Both the position numbers and the translations under genes were made by a program. Below, piece by piece: positions 18,847-28,797 of a stretch of DNA of 64,000 bases; the first letter of the stretch is position 1, and each line of letters opens with the position of its first letter. The stretch is from the NCBI RefSeq assembly GCF_001425485.1, contig NZ_LMQW01000048.1, positions 1 through 64,000 on the forward strand, read 5' to 3'. The stretch is from Aureimonas sp. Leaf427 (GTDB lineage: Bacteria; Pseudomonadota; Alphaproteobacteria; Rhizobiales; Rhizobiaceae). The notes beneath the pieces are model-generated. The model was not told the origin of the DNA. It searched no databases and saw nothing but the letters and a program-made list of their open reading frames with translations.

Positions 18847-18861
18847 CTGGAACCATTCCAG
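18847..18861. promoter_or_regulatory. Perfect inverted repeat CTGGAA-N3-TTCCAG in the katA leader, Irr-box-like
   Basis: CTGGAACCATTCCAG is a perfect six-base inverted repeat around CCA, 19 bases upstream of the katA ATG. The form (GAA-N3-TTC core) resembles iron control elements bound by Irr in Rhizobiales, where catalase is a known iron-linked target. The 12-mer GAACCATTCCAG recurs at 31591-31602 in the haem promoter region. The assignment to Irr is inference. Confidence 0.5.
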
Positions 18862-18880
18862 CTTAACGAAGGACACCGAT

Positions 18881-20383
18881 ATGGCCGACAAGCCGATCCT
18901 GACCACGACCGCCGGCGCCCCGGTTCCGGACAATCAGAACTCCTGGACGGCCGGCGAGCGCGGGCCCGTCCTTCTGCAGGACTACCAGCTGATCGAGAAG
19001 CTGGCGCACCAGAATCGCGAGCGCATCCCCGAGCGCGTCGTCCACGCCAAGGGCTGGGGCGCGCACGGCACGCTGAAGATCACCGGTGACATTTCCAAGT
19101 ACACCAAGGCGAAGGTCCTCCAGCCCGGTGCCGAGACGCCGATGATCGCGCGCTTCTCCACGGTCGCCGGCGAGGCGGGCGCGGCGGATGCCGAGCGCGA
19201 CGTCCGCGGCTTCTCGCTGAAGTTCTACACGGACGAGGGCAACTGGGACCTCGTCGGCAACAACACGCCCGTCTTCTTCGTGCGCGACGCCTACAAGTTC
19301 CCCGACTTCATCCACACCCAGAAGCGCCATCCGAAGACCAACATGCGCTCGCCCACCGCCATGTGGGACTTCTGGTCGCTCAGCCCGGAGAGCCTGCATC
19401 AGGTGACGATCCTGATGTCCGATCGCGGCATCCCGGTTTCCCCCGCGCATATGAATGGCTACGGCAGCCACACCTTCTCGTTCTGGAACGATGCCGGCGA
19501 GCGCTACTGGGTGAAGTTCCACTTCAAGACTCAGCAGGGCCACAAGCACTTCACCAACGAAGAGGCCGACGCGGTCATCGGCAAGACGCGCGAGAGCTAT
19601 CAGGAAGCGCTCTATGGCGGCATCGAGAAGGGCGAGTTCCCGCGCTGGACCGTGCAGGTCCAGATCATGCCGGAGCTCGACGCCGAGAAGACGACGTACA
19701 ACCCGTTCGACCTCACCAAGGTCTGGCCGCATTCCGAATACCCGCCGATCGAGATCGGCGTGCTCGAGCTGAACCGGAATCCCGAGAACTACTTCGCCGA
19801 GATCGAGAACGCGGCCTTCTCGCCGTCCAACATCGTCCCCGGCATCGGCTTCTCGCCGGACAAGATGCTCCAGGCGCGCGTCTTCTCCTATGCCGACGCG
19901 CATCGCCACCGGCTCGGCACGCATTACGAGAACATCCCGGTGAACCGGCCGAAGCACGAGATCCACCACTATCATCGCGACGGCCAGATGAACACGTATG
20001 GCGGCATCCGCACGGGCAATCCGGACGCCTATTACGAGCCGAACTCGGTGAACGGCCCGGTCGAGCAGCCCAGCGCCAAGGAGCCGCCGCTTCGCATCCA
20101 CGGCGATGCCGACCGCTACAACCATCGCGTCGGCAACGACGACTACGGCCAGGTGACGGCGCTCTTCAACCTGTTCGACGCCGGACAGAAGCAGCGCCTC
20201 TTCGCCAACATCGCCGCCGCGATGTCGGGCATTCCGGAGGAGATCGCCGAGCGCCAGCTCGCCCATTTCGGCCGCGTCCATGCCGACTACGAGGCCGGTG
20301 TGCGCGCCGCCCGCAAGACCCTGACGGGCCGCGAGCCCGCCATCTCGGTGACGCTGGAAACGCCGCAGCAGGCCGCCGAGTAA
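18881..20383 (+). CDS. katA: Monofunctional haem catalase KatA
   Basis: The enzyme dismutates hydrogen peroxide to water and oxygen in the cytosol. The 500-residue small-subunit catalase has the distal His in [12 protein letters not shown], the Asn in [13 protein letters not shown], and the proximal haem Tyr in [14 protein letters not shown]. The ATG at 18881 has GAAGGA upstream. It is driven from the shared oxyR-katA region and carries an Irr-like palindrome in its leader, suggesting joint peroxide and iron control. A strong intrinsic terminator follows. Length and motifs are complete. Confidence 0.96.
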   Translation: MADKPILTTTAGAPVPDNQNSWTAGERGPVLLQDYQLIEKLAHQNRERIPERVVHAKGWGAHGTLKITGDISKYTKAKVLQPGAETPMIARFSTVAGEAGAADAERDVRGFSLKFYTDEGNWDLVGNNTPVFFVRDAYKFPDFIHTQKRHPKTNMRSPTAMWDFWSLSPESLHQVTILMSDRGIPVSPAHMNGYGSHTFSFWNDAGERYWVKFHFKTQQGHKHFTNEEADAVIGKTRESYQEALYGGIEKGEFPRWTVQVQIMPELDAEKTTYNPFDLTKVWPHSEYPPIEIGVLELNRNPENYFAEIENAAFSPSNIVPGIGFSPDKMLQARVFSYADAHRHRLGTHYENIPVNRPKHEIHHYHRDGQMNTYGGIRTGNPDAYYEPNSVNGPVEQPSAKEPPLRIHGDADRYNHRVGNDDYGQVTALFNLFDAGQKQRLFANIAAAMSGIPEEIAERQLAHFGRVHADYEAGVRAARKTLTGREPAISVTLETPQQAAE

Positions 20384-20407
20384 GCTCGACCGTCGATCGA
20401 GGAGACT

Positions 20408-20441
20408 GGAAGGCCGGGAGCGATCCCGGCCTTCCTTCTTT
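20408..20441 (+). terminator. Intrinsic terminator of katA
   Basis: A perfect 12-base stem, GGAAGGCCGGGA with TCCCGGCCTTCC, closes a GCGA tetraloop. It is followed by TTCTTT. Confidence 0.92.
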
Positions 20442-20517
20442 CGGGCTCTGCAGAGGAAGCGCCTTGTTGAGGGCGGACGATGCCTTTATCGTGATGCCTT
20501 CACGTCAAGAGGCCGAC

Positions 20518-20787
20518 ATGGGATCGAACTGGACTCTGAAGGATGCCGAAGCGCAGTTCGCCTCGCTGGCGGAGGCTGCCTTCCATGGTCATCCGCAACG
20601 CGTGACGATCGAGGGGCTCGGCGAGGTCGTCGTCGCCGCGGCCTCCAGCTACGACCTGATGGAGAAGCGGCCCAAGACGTTTATCGAGCACATCATGGAC
20701 TTTCCGAAGCTTCCCGAAGGTTTGGAAGACGTGTTCGACGACCGCCATCTCTATCCCTCGGAGTTTCGCGAAATCGATCTCGGCTGA
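20518..20787 (+). CDS. Phd/YefM-type antitoxin
   Basis: The 89-residue protein opens MGSNWTLKDAEAQFASLAEA and continues with a VTIEGLGEVVVAAASSYDLM segment, matching the N-terminal fold of Phd/YefM antitoxins, which bind DNA as dimers. The C-terminal half (PKTFIEHIMDFPKLPEGLED) would wrap around the toxin. The ATG at 20518 has AGAGG upstream; in-frame starts 24-27 bases earlier have weaker support. Its stop overlaps the toxin start by one base (TGATG), so the pair is translationally coupled. Confidence 0.85.
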   Translation: MGSNWTLKDAEAQFASLAEAAFHGHPQRVTIEGLGEVVVAAASSYDLMEKRPKTFIEHIMDFPKLPEGLEDVFDDRHLYPSEFREIDLG

Positions 20788-21194
20788 TGTATCTGATCGA
20801 CACGATGGTTCTGTCCGAGCTGGGAAAGACTCAGCCGCATCCCGGGGTCGTGACCTGGATGGATGCGACCCGCTATCTGCAGGCTTACGTCAGCGTCATG
20901 ACGATCGGCGAGATCGAGCGCGGCATTCACAAGATCGAGCAGCGCGAAGGGCAGCCGGCGAATCGACATCGGGACTGGCTGAAGCGCTCTCTGCTCGTCT
21001 ATGACCAACGGATTCTGCCGGTCACGATCGAGGTCGCCCGCCGTTGGGGGCGCCTGACGGACGAGCTGCGCAACACCAACCCGGACCTTCTCATCGCCGC
21101 CACCGCCCTCGAACACGACCTCACCGTCGTCACCCGAAACACCCGACATTTCGAGCCGACCGGCGCGAAGCTCCTGAACCCCTACGAATCGTGA
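20787..21194 (+). CDS. vapC: PIN-domain toxin, VapC family
   Basis: The 135-residue protein is a PIN-fold ribonuclease. Acidic residues are Asp5 in MYLIDTMVLSEL, the Glu residues in IGEIERGIH, and Asp in NPDLLIAATALEHDLTVVTR. These chelate the metal that cleaves RNA, commonly tRNA. It follows a Phd-type antitoxin with a one-base overlap and should be neutralised by it. The typical Asn/Asp at the fourth position is retained in TRNTRHFEPTG. The pair sits between katA and rsmB, away from the mobile regions. Confidence 0.9.
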   Translation: MYLIDTMVLSELGKTQPHPGVVTWMDATRYLQAYVSVMTIGEIERGIHKIEQREGQPANRHRDWLKRSLLVYDQRILPVTIEVARRWGRLTDELRNTNPDLLIAATALEHDLTVVTRNTRHFEPTGAKLLNPYES

Positions 21195-21257
21195 GACCTT
21201 GACCCTATTCCCGTGCCAGCCTTCGTCCTCCCGCAACCGCGCACAGGGAGCCCTCCC

Positions 21258-22553
21258 ATGCGCCTAGGCGGACGCATCGCAGCCGCCGTCGAGGTTCTCG
21301 AAGACACGTCCAAGCGTCGCCGGCCGGTGGCCGATGCGCTGAAGGACTGGGGTCTCGCCCATCGCTTCGCGGGTTCGGGCGACCGGGCGGCCATCGGCAA
21401 CATCGTCTACGACGTCCTGCGCGCCAAGCGCTCGCTCGGCTGGCGCATGGGCGACGACAGCCCACGCGCGCTGGTGCTGGCCGCCATCATGGACAATCGC
21501 GGCCTCGACGGCGCCGGCCTTGCCGCCGCGCTCGAAGGCGACCGCTTCGCCCCGACCTTCCCGAACGAGGCGACGCTGAAGCGCTTTTCCGAGGCCGATC
21601 GCTCCGCCGCGCCCGACGCCGTGCGCGCCGATCTGCCGGATTGGCTGGCCGCCGAGTTCGCCGGCGCCTTCGGCGACGACTGGATCGAGGAGGCTGCAGC
21701 GCTCTCCGCGCGCCCGCCGCTCGATATCCGCGCCAATGCGCTGGTCGCGACCCCGGGCGCCGTTCTCGGCGAGCTGTCGCCCTTCGGCGCCGAACCTGCC
21801 GGCATCGCGCCGGAGGGCATCCGCATTCCGCCGATCGCCGGCGACGGGCGACATCCGAACGTTCAGGTCGAGCCGGGCTTCCTGAAGGGCGCCTTCGAGA
21901 TCCAGGACGAGGGCTCGCAGATCGCGGCCCGCCTCGTGGAGGCCGCGCCCGGCGAGACGATCCTCGACATCTGCGCGGGGGCCGGCGGCAAGACGCTGGC
22001 TCTGGCCGCCGCGATGAACGGGGAGGGGCGCATCCACGCCTTCGACAGCGATCGCCAGCGCCTCGCCCCCATCTACGACCGCCTGAAGCGCGCGGAGGCC
22101 TCGAACGTCGAGGTCCACGGCCCGCGCGACGATCTCTCCGCGCTGGTCGAGGCGATGGACCGCGTCGTCGTGGATGCCCCCTGCACCGGCACCGGCACGT
22201 TCCGCCGCCGGCCGGACGCCAAGTGGCGCCTCGCCCAGAGCGCGGTGGACAAGCGCATGGCCGAACAGGATCAGGTGCTCGACAGCGCCGCCCGCTTCGT
22301 CAGACGCGGCGGCACGCTCGCCTACATCACCTGCTCGCTTCTCGGCCGCGAGAACGGGGAGCGCATCGCCGCCTTCCTCGATCGTCATCCCGATTTCAAG
22401 CTCGACGATGCCGAGGCGATCTGGAGCCGCGTCCTTCCCGCGGCCGGCGGGCGCTACCGCGCCGAGGCCCTGGCCGGCGGCCGTACGCTGACCCTCACCC
22501 CGCGCCTCACCGGCACAGACGGCTTCTTCTTCGCGCGGCTGGTCCGCCGATGA
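21258..22553 (+). CDS. rsmB: RsmB/NOP-family rRNA cytosine-C5 methyltransferase
   Basis: The 431-residue enzyme has a SAM-binding fold with ILDICAGAGGKTLALAAAM. The two cysteines that identify m5C RNA methyltransferases are present in VVDAPCTGTGTFRRRPD and LAYITCSLLGREN; the latter forms the covalent intermediate. An N-terminal NusB-like region fills about residues 1-130. The target is probably 16S rRNA C967, by family. The ATG at 21258 follows a GGGAGCC motif. Its stop overlaps the tspO start (ATGA). Confidence 0.88.
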   Translation: MRLGGRIAAAVEVLEDTSKRRRPVADALKDWGLAHRFAGSGDRAAIGNIVYDVLRAKRSLGWRMGDDSPRALVLAAIMDNRGLDGAGLAAALEGDRFAPTFPNEATLKRFSEADRSAAPDAVRADLPDWLAAEFAGAFGDDWIEEAAALSARPPLDIRANALVATPGAVLGELSPFGAEPAGIAPEGIRIPPIAGDGRHPNVQVEPGFLKGAFEIQDEGSQIAARLVEAAPGETILDICAGAGGKTLALAAAMNGEGRIHAFDSDRQRLAPIYDRLKRAEASNVEVHGPRDDLSALVEAMDRVVVDAPCTGTGTFRRRPDAKWRLAQSAVDKRMAEQDQVLDSAARFVRRGGTLAYITCSLLGRENGERIAAFLDRHPDFKLDDAEAIWSRVLPAAGGRYRAEALAGGRTLTLTPRLTGTDGFFFARLVRR

Positions 22554-23029
22554 GCCGCCCGGCCACCGCGAGCACCGCGCCGAAGCGCTGGGGGCTTCTC
22601 GCCCTCTTCGTCGCCGCCGTTCTCGGCGGGGGCATGGTTATCGGCATCAACAACCCGCCGGGCGACTGGTATGCGGGCCTGCAGAAGCCCTGGTTCACCC
22701 CGCCCGGCATCCTCTTCCCGATCGCCTGGACGGTGCTCTACATCCTCATCGCCGTCGCCGGCTGGCGCGTGGTCCGCGCTGGCCTCAAGGGCGCTCTGGC
22801 GCTCTGGCTCGTCCAGATGGCGCTGAACTTCTCGTGGTCGCCGACCTTCTTCGGCGCCCATCTCATCGGCTGGGGACTTGCCATCATCCTGGCGATGCTC
22901 GCGATGATCCTGCTCTTCATCGCCAAGACCTGGCGCACCGAGCGAACTGCCGCCCTTCTCTTCCTCCCCTATGCCGCCTGGGTCGCCTTCGCCTCCCTCC
23001 TCAACGGCTCGATCGCCCTCGCCAATTGA
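22550..23029 (+). CDS. tspO: TspO/MBR family membrane protein
   Basis: This 159-residue, five-helix membrane protein shows the TspO hallmarks: GDWYAGLQKPWFTPPGILFP and QMALNFSWSPTFFG. Family members bind porphyrins and influence tetrapyrrole metabolism and stress responses, in the outer membrane of Rhodobacter. It starts in a four-base overlap with rsmB and so is translationally coupled. The C-terminus (YAAWVAFASLLNGSIALAN) is also characteristic. Confidence 0.93.
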   Translation: MSRPATASTAPKRWGLLALFVAAVLGGGMVIGINNPPGDWYAGLQKPWFTPPGILFPIAWTVLYILIAVAGWRVVRAGLKGALALWLVQMALNFSWSPTFFGAHLIGWGLAIILAMLAMILLFIAKTWRTERTAALLFLPYAAWVAFASLLNGSIALAN

Positions 23030-23061
23030 TCCGCGAAACCTCGTCAAATGGGAATGCGCCG

Positions 23062-23760
23062 ATGAGCCTCAGCGAGGGGACCGTGACCGAGCTGCATGTC
23101 GACGAGCTAGCCGGCCGGCGCGTGCTCTTCGCCATGGCGGCCGAAGCCGAATACGGCCCGCATCTAAAAGCCCGCATCCGCCCGCTGATGACGGGCGTCG
23201 GCCCGATCGAGGCCGCGCTCAGCCTCGGCGTCGCGCTGCAGGCGCTGGCCAATGCCGACCGTCTGCCCGATCTCGTCGTCTCGCTCGGGTCGGCCGGCTC
23301 GCGCGTGCTGGAGCAGGGCGCAGTCTATCAGGCCTCCTCGATCTCCTGGCGCGACATCGACGCTTCGCCGCTCGGCTTCACCAAGGGCGTCACGCCCTAT
23401 GTCGACCACCCGATCCACATGCCGCTGCCGACGCCGATCGCGGGCCTGCCCGCGGCCCGCATGTCGTCCGGCGCGAACATCGTCTCCGGCGCCGCCTACG
23501 ACGCGATCGATGCCGAGATGGTGGAAATGGAGACCTTCGCCATCCTGCGCGCCTGCCAGCGTTTCGGCCTGCCGCTGATCGGTCTGCGCGGCATTTCGGA
23601 CGGCGCGGCCGAGCTTCACCACTACGACGACTGGACGGCGCTCCTGCCCGTCATCGACGAGCGCCTCGCCGATGCGGTGGACCGTCTGGCCGTCGCCATC
23701 GAGGCCGGACACGTAAAGGCCTTGCCTTATTGTCGACACTTGCCTAAAGCCCCGCGATGA
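23062..23760 (+). CDS. mtnN: 5'-methylthioadenosine/S-adenosylhomocysteine nucleosidase
   Basis: The 232-residue enzyme removes adenine from methylthioadenosine or S-adenosylhomocysteine in methionine salvage. Its phosphorylase-fold landmarks are [40 protein letters not shown] and [14 protein letters not shown], where the Glu residues contact ribose. The catalytic Asp is in [10 protein letters not shown]. The ATG at 23062 lies 32 bases after tspO. Its last codons overlap the guaA start as ATGA, so the adenine-releasing gene is coupled to GMP synthase. Confidence 0.85.
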   Translation: MSLSEGTVTELHVDELAGRRVLFAMAAEAEYGPHLKARIRPLMTGVGPIEAALSLGVALQALANADRLPDLVVSLGSAGSRVLEQGAVYQASSISWRDIDASPLGFTKGVTPYVDHPIHMPLPTPIAGLPAARMSSGANIVSGAAYDAIDAEMVEMETFAILRACQRFGLPLIGLRGISDGAAELHHYDDWTALLPVIDERLADAVDRLAVAIEAGHVKALPYCRHLPKAPR

Positions 23761-25313
23761 CACACCACCCCGACACCGTCCTCATCATCGACTTCGGCTC
23801 TCAGGTGACGCAGCTCATCGCGCGTCGCGTTCGCGAGGCCGGCGTCTATTCCGAGATCGTGCCCTTCCAGCTCGCCGAGGAACATTTCCATCGGCTGAAG
23901 CCTAAAGCGGTGATCCTGTCGGGCGGACCCGCCTCGACCGGCGATATCGACAGCCCGCGCGCACCCCAGGCCGTCTTCGACGCCGGCATTCCGATTCTCG
24001 GCATCTGCTACGGACAGATGACCATGTGCGTGCAACTCGGCGGCCGGGCCGAGCCCTCCCATCACCGCGAGTTCGGTCGCGCCTTCCTGGAAGTGCAGAA
24101 GAGCTGCGCGCTCTTCTCCGGCCTCTGGCCGGAGGGCACGCGCCATCAGGTCTGGATGAGCCATGGCGACCGCGTCATCGACATGCCGCCCGGCTTCGAG
24201 ATCTTCGCCAAGTCGCCCGGCGCGCCCTATGCCGTCTTCGGCGACGAGAGCCGGAAGATGTACGGCCTGATGTTCCACCCCGAAGTCGTCCACACGACCG
24301 ACGGCGCCAAGCTCATCGCGAATTTCGTGCACAAGGTCGCGGGCATTGCCGGCGACTGGACCATGGCCGCCTTCCGCGCGCAGGCGATCGAGGAGATCCG
24401 GGCCAAGGTCGGCTCCGGCCGCGTCATCTGCGGCCTGTCCGGCGGCGTCGATAGCTCCGTCGCGGCCGTCCTCATCCACGAGGCGATCGGCGACCAGCTC
24501 ACCTGCATCTTCGTCGACCACGGTCTCATGCGCCAGAACGAGGCGGAGGAGGTGGTCACGATGTTCCGCGACCATTACAACATCCCGCTCGTGCATGTTC
24601 AGGCGCAGGACCTCTTCATCGACGCGCTGGAAGGCGAGGTCGATCCCGAGACCAAGCGCAAGACGATCGGCCGCCTCTTCATCGAGACCTTCGAGGCGGA
24701 GGCCGCCAAGATCGGCGGCGCCGAGTTCCTGGCGCAGGGCACGCTCTATCCCGATGTGATCGAGAGCGTCTCCTTCTCCGGTGGTCCCTCGGTCACGATC
24801 AAGTCGCATCACAATGTGGGCGGCCTTCCCGAGCGCATGAACATGAAGCTCGTGGAGCCGCTGCGCGAGCTCTTCAAGGACGAGGTCCGCGTCCTCGGCC
24901 GCGAGCTCGGCCTGCCGGAGCATTTCGTCGGCCGCCATCCCTTCCCCGGTCCGGGCCTTGCCATCCGCTGCCCCGGCGGCATCACGCGCGAGAAGCTCGA
25001 CATCCTGCGGCAGGCCGATGCGATCTATCTCGACGAGATTCGCAAGGCCGGCCTCTACGACGTGATCTGGCAGGCCTTCGCCGTGCTCCTTCCCGTCCAG
25101 ACGGTCGGCGTCATGGGCGACGGCCGCACCTACGAGTTCGTCTGCGCCCTGCGCGCCGTGACCTCCGTCGACGGCATGACGGCCGACTTCTACGCCTACG
25201 ACATGGAGTTCCTCGGCAACACCGCGACCCGCATCATCAACGAGGTCAAGGGCATCAACCGCGTCGTCTACGACATCACCTCCAAGCCCCCCGGCACGAT
25301 CGAGTGGGAATGA
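23757..25313 (+). CDS. guaA: GMP synthase (glutamine-hydrolysing) GuaA
   Basis: The enzyme aminates XMP to GMP in the cytosol. It has 518 residues. The class I glutamine amidotransferase domain (about 1-200) contains [11 protein letters not shown] with the nucleophilic Cys, and the His-x-Glu pair in [10 protein letters not shown]. The ATP-pyrophosphatase domain shows the loop [14 protein letters not shown]. The C-terminal dimerisation domain ends KPPGTIEWE, the invariant end of the family. It forms one coupled run with rsmB, tspO and mtnN. Confidence 0.98.
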   Translation: MTHHPDTVLIIDFGSQVTQLIARRVREAGVYSEIVPFQLAEEHFHRLKPKAVILSGGPASTGDIDSPRAPQAVFDAGIPILGICYGQMTMCVQLGGRAEPSHHREFGRAFLEVQKSCALFSGLWPEGTRHQVWMSHGDRVIDMPPGFEIFAKSPGAPYAVFGDESRKMYGLMFHPEVVHTTDGAKLIANFVHKVAGIAGDWTMAAFRAQAIEEIRAKVGSGRVICGLSGGVDSSVAAVLIHEAIGDQLTCIFVDHGLMRQNEAEEVVTMFRDHYNIPLVHVQAQDLFIDALEGEVDPETKRKTIGRLFIETFEAEAAKIGGAEFLAQGTLYPDVIESVSFSGGPSVTIKSHHNVGGLPERMNMKLVEPLRELFKDEVRVLGRELGLPEHFVGRHPFPGPGLAIRCPGGITREKLDILRQADAIYLDEIRKAGLYDVIWQAFAVLLPVQTVGVMGDGRTYEFVCALRAVTSVDGMTADFYAYDMEFLGNTATRIINEVKGINRVVYDITSKPPGTIEWE

Positions 25314-25430
25314 CGCTGAGGTCGTAAGTCACGGCCGGGGCTCGTGCCCGAGGTGCCGGTGCCGGCGGGATGTCTCCCGCTCGGCGCGAGCCCGGTCCGG
25401 CATGCGGACTGTCTGCCGGCCTCTATAATA

Positions 25431-25445
25431 TGATTGACTTAGTCA
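25431..25445. promoter_or_regulatory. Putative RirA box (TGA-N9-TCA) upstream of the iron ABC operon
   Basis: TGATTGACTTAGTCA fits the TGA-N9-TCA iron-responsive operator of RirA. It sits in AT-rich sequence that also contains a 13-base near-perfect palindrome, TTGACTTAGTCAA. The wider ATATGA-N8-GTCAA pattern recurs at 31544-31562 in front of the haem genes. Binding by RirA is inferred from motif and context. Confidence 0.6.
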
Positions 25446-25549
25446 AGTATCGGTTGTTAGCCGCGGCAGGGCCGGGTCCGTTTTCCGGCGGCGTCGATCG
25501 TGGGGAGGACGATGGGCGCCAATCAGCACTTCCCTAAGGATGTGACGTC

Positions 25550-26695
25550 TTGCACCTGTCCCGCTACCTCCCCCTCGCAGCCGCTCTTCTCGGCATCGGT
25601 CTTTCCACCCCCGCCCACGCCACCGACTATCCGCTCGTCGTCACCGACCTTGCCGGCCGGAACGTCGAGATCAAGGCCGAGCCGCAGCGGATCGTCGTGC
25701 AGGATGGCCGCGATCTCTTCACGCTGGCGGTGCTCGACCGCGAGGACCCGTTCAAGCGGATCGTCGCCTGGAACAACATTCTCGCAAGGTCCGATCCGGA
25801 CTCCTTCGCCGCCTTCGCCGCGCGCTGGCCCGAAAGCTCGGCACGGCCGATCGACATGAAGTTCGGCGACGAGGGCCAGGTCAATCTGGAGCAGGTCGCC
25901 GCCACCAAGCCCGATCTCCTGATCTTCCAGGTGCGCACGCGCCAAGCTCTCGACGATGCCGACCTGTTCGATCGCCTGGCCGGTCTCGGCATTCCCATCG
26001 TCCTGGTCGACACGGAACTCGAGCCGACGAAGAACAGCCCGAAGACGGTCGATCTGCTCGGCCGGGTGCTGAACCGGGAAGCGGAGGCCAAGGCCTTCAA
26101 CACCTTCTACGCCGAGCGGCTCGCGCTGGTGCGCCAGCGCATCGAGGGCGCGCCGAAGAAGCCCCTCGTCTTCATCGAGGCCAAGGCGGGCCAGAAGGGG
26201 CCGGACTCCTGCTGCTTCACCCATGGCGACGTCTATTTCGGCAAGCTCGTCGCCGAGGCCGGCGGCGAGAATCTCGGCTCCCGCCTCGTCAAGGGCCGCA
26301 CCGGCGACGTGGCGACGGAGACGCTCATCGACGCCAAGCCGGACGTCTTGCTGATGAGCGGCTCGAAGTTCAGCAATGACGGCTCGATTTCGCCGCCCAT
26401 CGGCATCGCCGCGGATCGTGGACGGATCGAGGCATCCCTGAAGGTGTTGTCGGGCCGCAAGGGTTTCCAGTTCATCAAGGCGGTCGAGGACGATCGGGTC
26501 TACGGCCTCTATCACCAACTCTATGCGAGCCCCTGGAACGTCTATGCCATCGAGTTCATGGCCAAGGCCTTCTATCCCGATCGCTTCGCCGATCTCGATC
26601 CCGAAGCCGATCTGAGGACGCTGGTGGACCGCTTCACCGGCCTGCCCAAGGATCTCCCGCTCGTCTTCGGGGCGAAGGCGCCGCTGGCCGACTGA
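25550..26695 (+). CDS. Iron-type ABC transporter periplasmic binding protein
   Basis: The 381-residue protein begins with a signal peptide (YLPLAAALLGIGLSTPAHA) and a FecB/BtuF-type fold: RNVEIKAEPQRIVVQDGRDL, then DLLIFQVRTRQ. It should bind ferric-siderophore, ferric iron or another chelated metal in the periplasm and hand it to the permease downstream. The only start in frame after an upstream stop is the TTG at 25550, with AGGA nine bases before it. A Cys pair occurs in GPDSCCFTHGD. The operator upstream supports iron control. The exact ligand is not predictable. Confidence 0.87.
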   Translation: MHLSRYLPLAAALLGIGLSTPAHATDYPLVVTDLAGRNVEIKAEPQRIVVQDGRDLFTLAVLDREDPFKRIVAWNNILARSDPDSFAAFAARWPESSARPIDMKFGDEGQVNLEQVAATKPDLLIFQVRTRQALDDADLFDRLAGLGIPIVLVDTELEPTKNSPKTVDLLGRVLNREAEAKAFNTFYAERLALVRQRIEGAPKKPLVFIEAKAGQKGPDSCCFTHGDVYFGKLVAEAGGENLGSRLVKGRTGDVATETLIDAKPDVLLMSGSKFSNDGSISPPIGIAADRGRIEASLKVLSGRKGFQFIKAVEDDRVYGLYHQLYASPWNVYAIEFMAKAFYPDRFADLDPEADLRTLVDRFTGLPKDLPLVFGAKAPLAD

Positions 26696-26784
26696 ACGGC
26701 GGTGACGCCGAACGGCGCGGGCCGGCCTTTCGTCCCCGCGCCGCCGAACGGGCCCCGCCCGTCTCTCGAACAGCGGATGCCCGC

Positions 26785-27879
26785 ATGACCCGTCTCTCCC
26801 TCGAAGCCGATTCCAGCTCGCCGCTGGGATCGGCATCCTCCGACTATGGGCGTTCGGTCGCGCGGCGCGTCGCCATTCTCGTCGCCCTAGGGCTCGTCGC
26901 CGTCGGCGCCTTCGTCGTGGACATCTATGTCGGCTCGGGAACGCTCGGCATTTCGGAGGTGACGGAGGTCCTGTTCCGGCCGGACCGGGCCGAGGCGAGC
27001 GCGCGCTTCATCGTCTGGGAGCTGCGCATGCCGATGACGCTGATGGCGCTCGTCGCGGGCATCGGCCTGTCGCTGTCCGGCCTTCTCATGCAGACGATTC
27101 TCGATAATCCGCTGGCCGAGCCGTTCACGCTCGGCGTCTCCTCGGCCGCCGGCTTCGGCGCGGCCCTGTCGCTCGGCTTCAGCGTGTCGGTGACGAGCGC
27201 GATGCCCTGGCTGCCGGGCGAGCTGATCACGGCGGTGAACGCCTTCCTCTTCGCGCTCCTGGCGGTCGGCCTCGTCCTCGGCCTGTCGCGCGGGGGAACG
27301 AGCGTCCAGTCGATCACCCTTCTCGGCATCGCGCTCCATTTCGTCTTCTCGTCGCTGCTCTCGCTCGTTCAATATGTGGCGAGCGTCGACCAGCTGCAGA
27401 GCATCGTCTTCTGGCTGATGGGCTCGCTCCAGCGGGCGACCTGGCTGAAGGTCTCGATCGCCGGCGGGCTTTGCCTCGTCGCGGTGCCCATCGTGCTCGT
27501 CAATGCCTGGGCCCTGACGACGATCCGCTCCTTCGGCGAGGAGGCGGTCGTCTTCGGCGTCCGCGTGCGCCTCATGCGCATCGTCATGCTCGGCCTGTCC
27601 GCGCTCCTGGCCGGCGCGGTGACGGCCGTGGTCGGCATCGTCGGCTTCATCGGGCTGGTCGGCCCGCATGTCGCGCGGCTTCTGGTGGGCGAGGATCACC
27701 GCTTCACGATCGCGGCGACGATCGCCGTCGGCGCGGTCTTCGCCCTCTTCGCGTCCGTCGCCTCGAAGGTGGTCATCCCCGGCGCCGTGCTGCCGCTCGG
27801 CATGGTGACCTCGCTGACCGGCCTTCCGTTCTTCATTCTCCTCGTTCTGCGCCAGACCGCGCGGGCGGGTGGCCGATGA
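26785..27879 (+). CDS. FecCD-family iron ABC transporter permease
   Basis: The 364-residue inner-membrane permease has the FecCD pattern: MALVAGIGLSLSGLLMQTIL, then NPLAEPFTLGVSSAAGFGAA, and near the end VVGIVGFIGLVGPHVARLL, which forms the coupling region to the ATPase. Nine or ten helices are expected. The N-terminal 30 residues are hydrophilic and cytoplasmic. It lies 89 bases after the binding protein and overlaps the ATPase gene by four bases. A single permease gene implies a homodimer. Confidence 0.93.
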   Translation: MTRLSLEADSSSPLGSASSDYGRSVARRVAILVALGLVAVGAFVVDIYVGSGTLGISEVTEVLFRPDRAEASARFIVWELRMPMTLMALVAGIGLSLSGLLMQTILDNPLAEPFTLGVSSAAGFGAALSLGFSVSVTSAMPWLPGELITAVNAFLFALLAVGLVLGLSRGGTSVQSITLLGIALHFVFSSLLSLVQYVASVDQLQSIVFWLMGSLQRATWLKVSIAGGLCLVAVPIVLVNAWALTTIRSFGEEAVVFGVRVRLMRIVMLGLSALLAGAVTAVVGIVGFIGLVGPHVARLLVGEDHRFTIAATIAVGAVFALFASVASKVVIPGAVLPLGMVTSLTGLPFFILLVLRQTARAGGR

Positions 27880-28679
27880 GCCTCGAAGTCTCGGCCTACT
27901 CGGTCTCGATCGGCTCGCGGGCGATCGTCGAGGACATGGCGTTCCGCGCCGAGCCCGGCGGCATCGTGGCCTTGCTGGGGCCGAACGGCGCGGGCAAGTC
28001 GAGCGTCCTGAAAGGCTTCTGCGGCCTTCGGCGGGCGAGGGGCCGCGTCCGTCTCGACGGCGAGGATCTCCTTTCGATGACCGCCGCCGCCCGGGCCCGC
28101 CTCGTCGGCTATGTCGCGCAGGACGTCACGCATCTCGACGTGCAGATGACAGTGTTCGAGCTCTTGCTGCTCGCCCAGAGCGGCGGACGAAGGTCCTGGC
28201 GCGCCCCGCCCGAGAGCCTTGCCCGAGCCGGGGAGATCCTGGAGCTTCTCGGCCTGTCGCGCTTTGCCGACCGTCGGCCGGGGGCGCTGTCCGGCGGCGA
28301 GCGGCAGATGATCGCGCTGGCTCTGGCTCTGGTGCGCCGGCCCCGCCTCCTGCTGCTCGACGAGCCGACCTCGGCGCTCGATCTCGCCAACCAGCTGCAG
28401 ATGCTCTCGGCGGTCGAGCGCTACACGCGCGAGCATGGGGTCGTCACGCTGACCGTCCTGCACGATCTCAATCTAGCCACGCGCTACGCCGCGTCGAGCA
28501 TCATCCTGCGGAACGGCGCCATCCATGCGGCCGGACCGACGCGGGACGTGCTGACGCCCGGCACGATGCAGGACGTCTACGGCGTCGACTGCCGCTTCGT
28601 CGACATCCCCGGCACGTCCTTCACGGCGCTCTTCCCCGTGGCGATCGCGGGGGCGGGAAGCGGGGAGACCGCCGCCTGA
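27876..28679 (+). CDS. FecE-like iron ABC transporter ATPase
   Basis: The 267-residue cytoplasmic ATPase has Walker A in LLGPNGAGKSSVLK, the signature LSGGERQMIALALAL, Walker B in LLLLDEPTSALD and the switch His in LTVLHDLNLA. It powers the FecCD-type permease with which it overlaps (ATGA). It completes a three-gene importer with binding protein, permease and ATPase. A hairpin follows its stop. Confidence 0.94.
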   Translation: MSLEVSAYSVSIGSRAIVEDMAFRAEPGGIVALLGPNGAGKSSVLKGFCGLRRARGRVRLDGEDLLSMTAAARARLVGYVAQDVTHLDVQMTVFELLLLAQSGGRRSWRAPPESLARAGEILELLGLSRFADRRPGALSGGERQMIALALALVRRPRLLLLDEPTSALDLANQLQMLSAVERYTREHGVVTLTVLHDLNLATRYAASSIILRNGAIHAAGPTRDVLTPGTMQDVYGVDCRFVDIPGTSFTALFPVAIAGAGSGETAA

Positions 28680-28698
28680 GGCACGGCTGCGATGCGAT

Positions 28699-28740
28699 GA
28701 GGCCCGACCGCCTTTCGGCGACCGGGCCTCGCTTCGTCGG
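28699..28740. terminator. Hairpin between the convergent iron ABC and haem oxygenase genes
   Basis: GAGGCCCG pairs with CGGGCCTC, with an inner CCGCC/GGCG stem and a TTTC loop. It lies between converging genes and could serve both strands, although no strong U-run follows. Confidence 0.6.
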
Positions 28741-28797
28741 ATGCCTGCCGTCGGAGGCGGCGGGGCCGCCCCGATGCGCGCGGTCGGAGCGCCGCGC

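Noticed and set aside
18773-18880. OxyR tetranucleotide sites (ATAG/CTAT spaced by seven) in the oxyR-katA gap
   Set aside because: Only an isolated ATAG could be found; the spacing pattern is not convincing, so no site is annotated.
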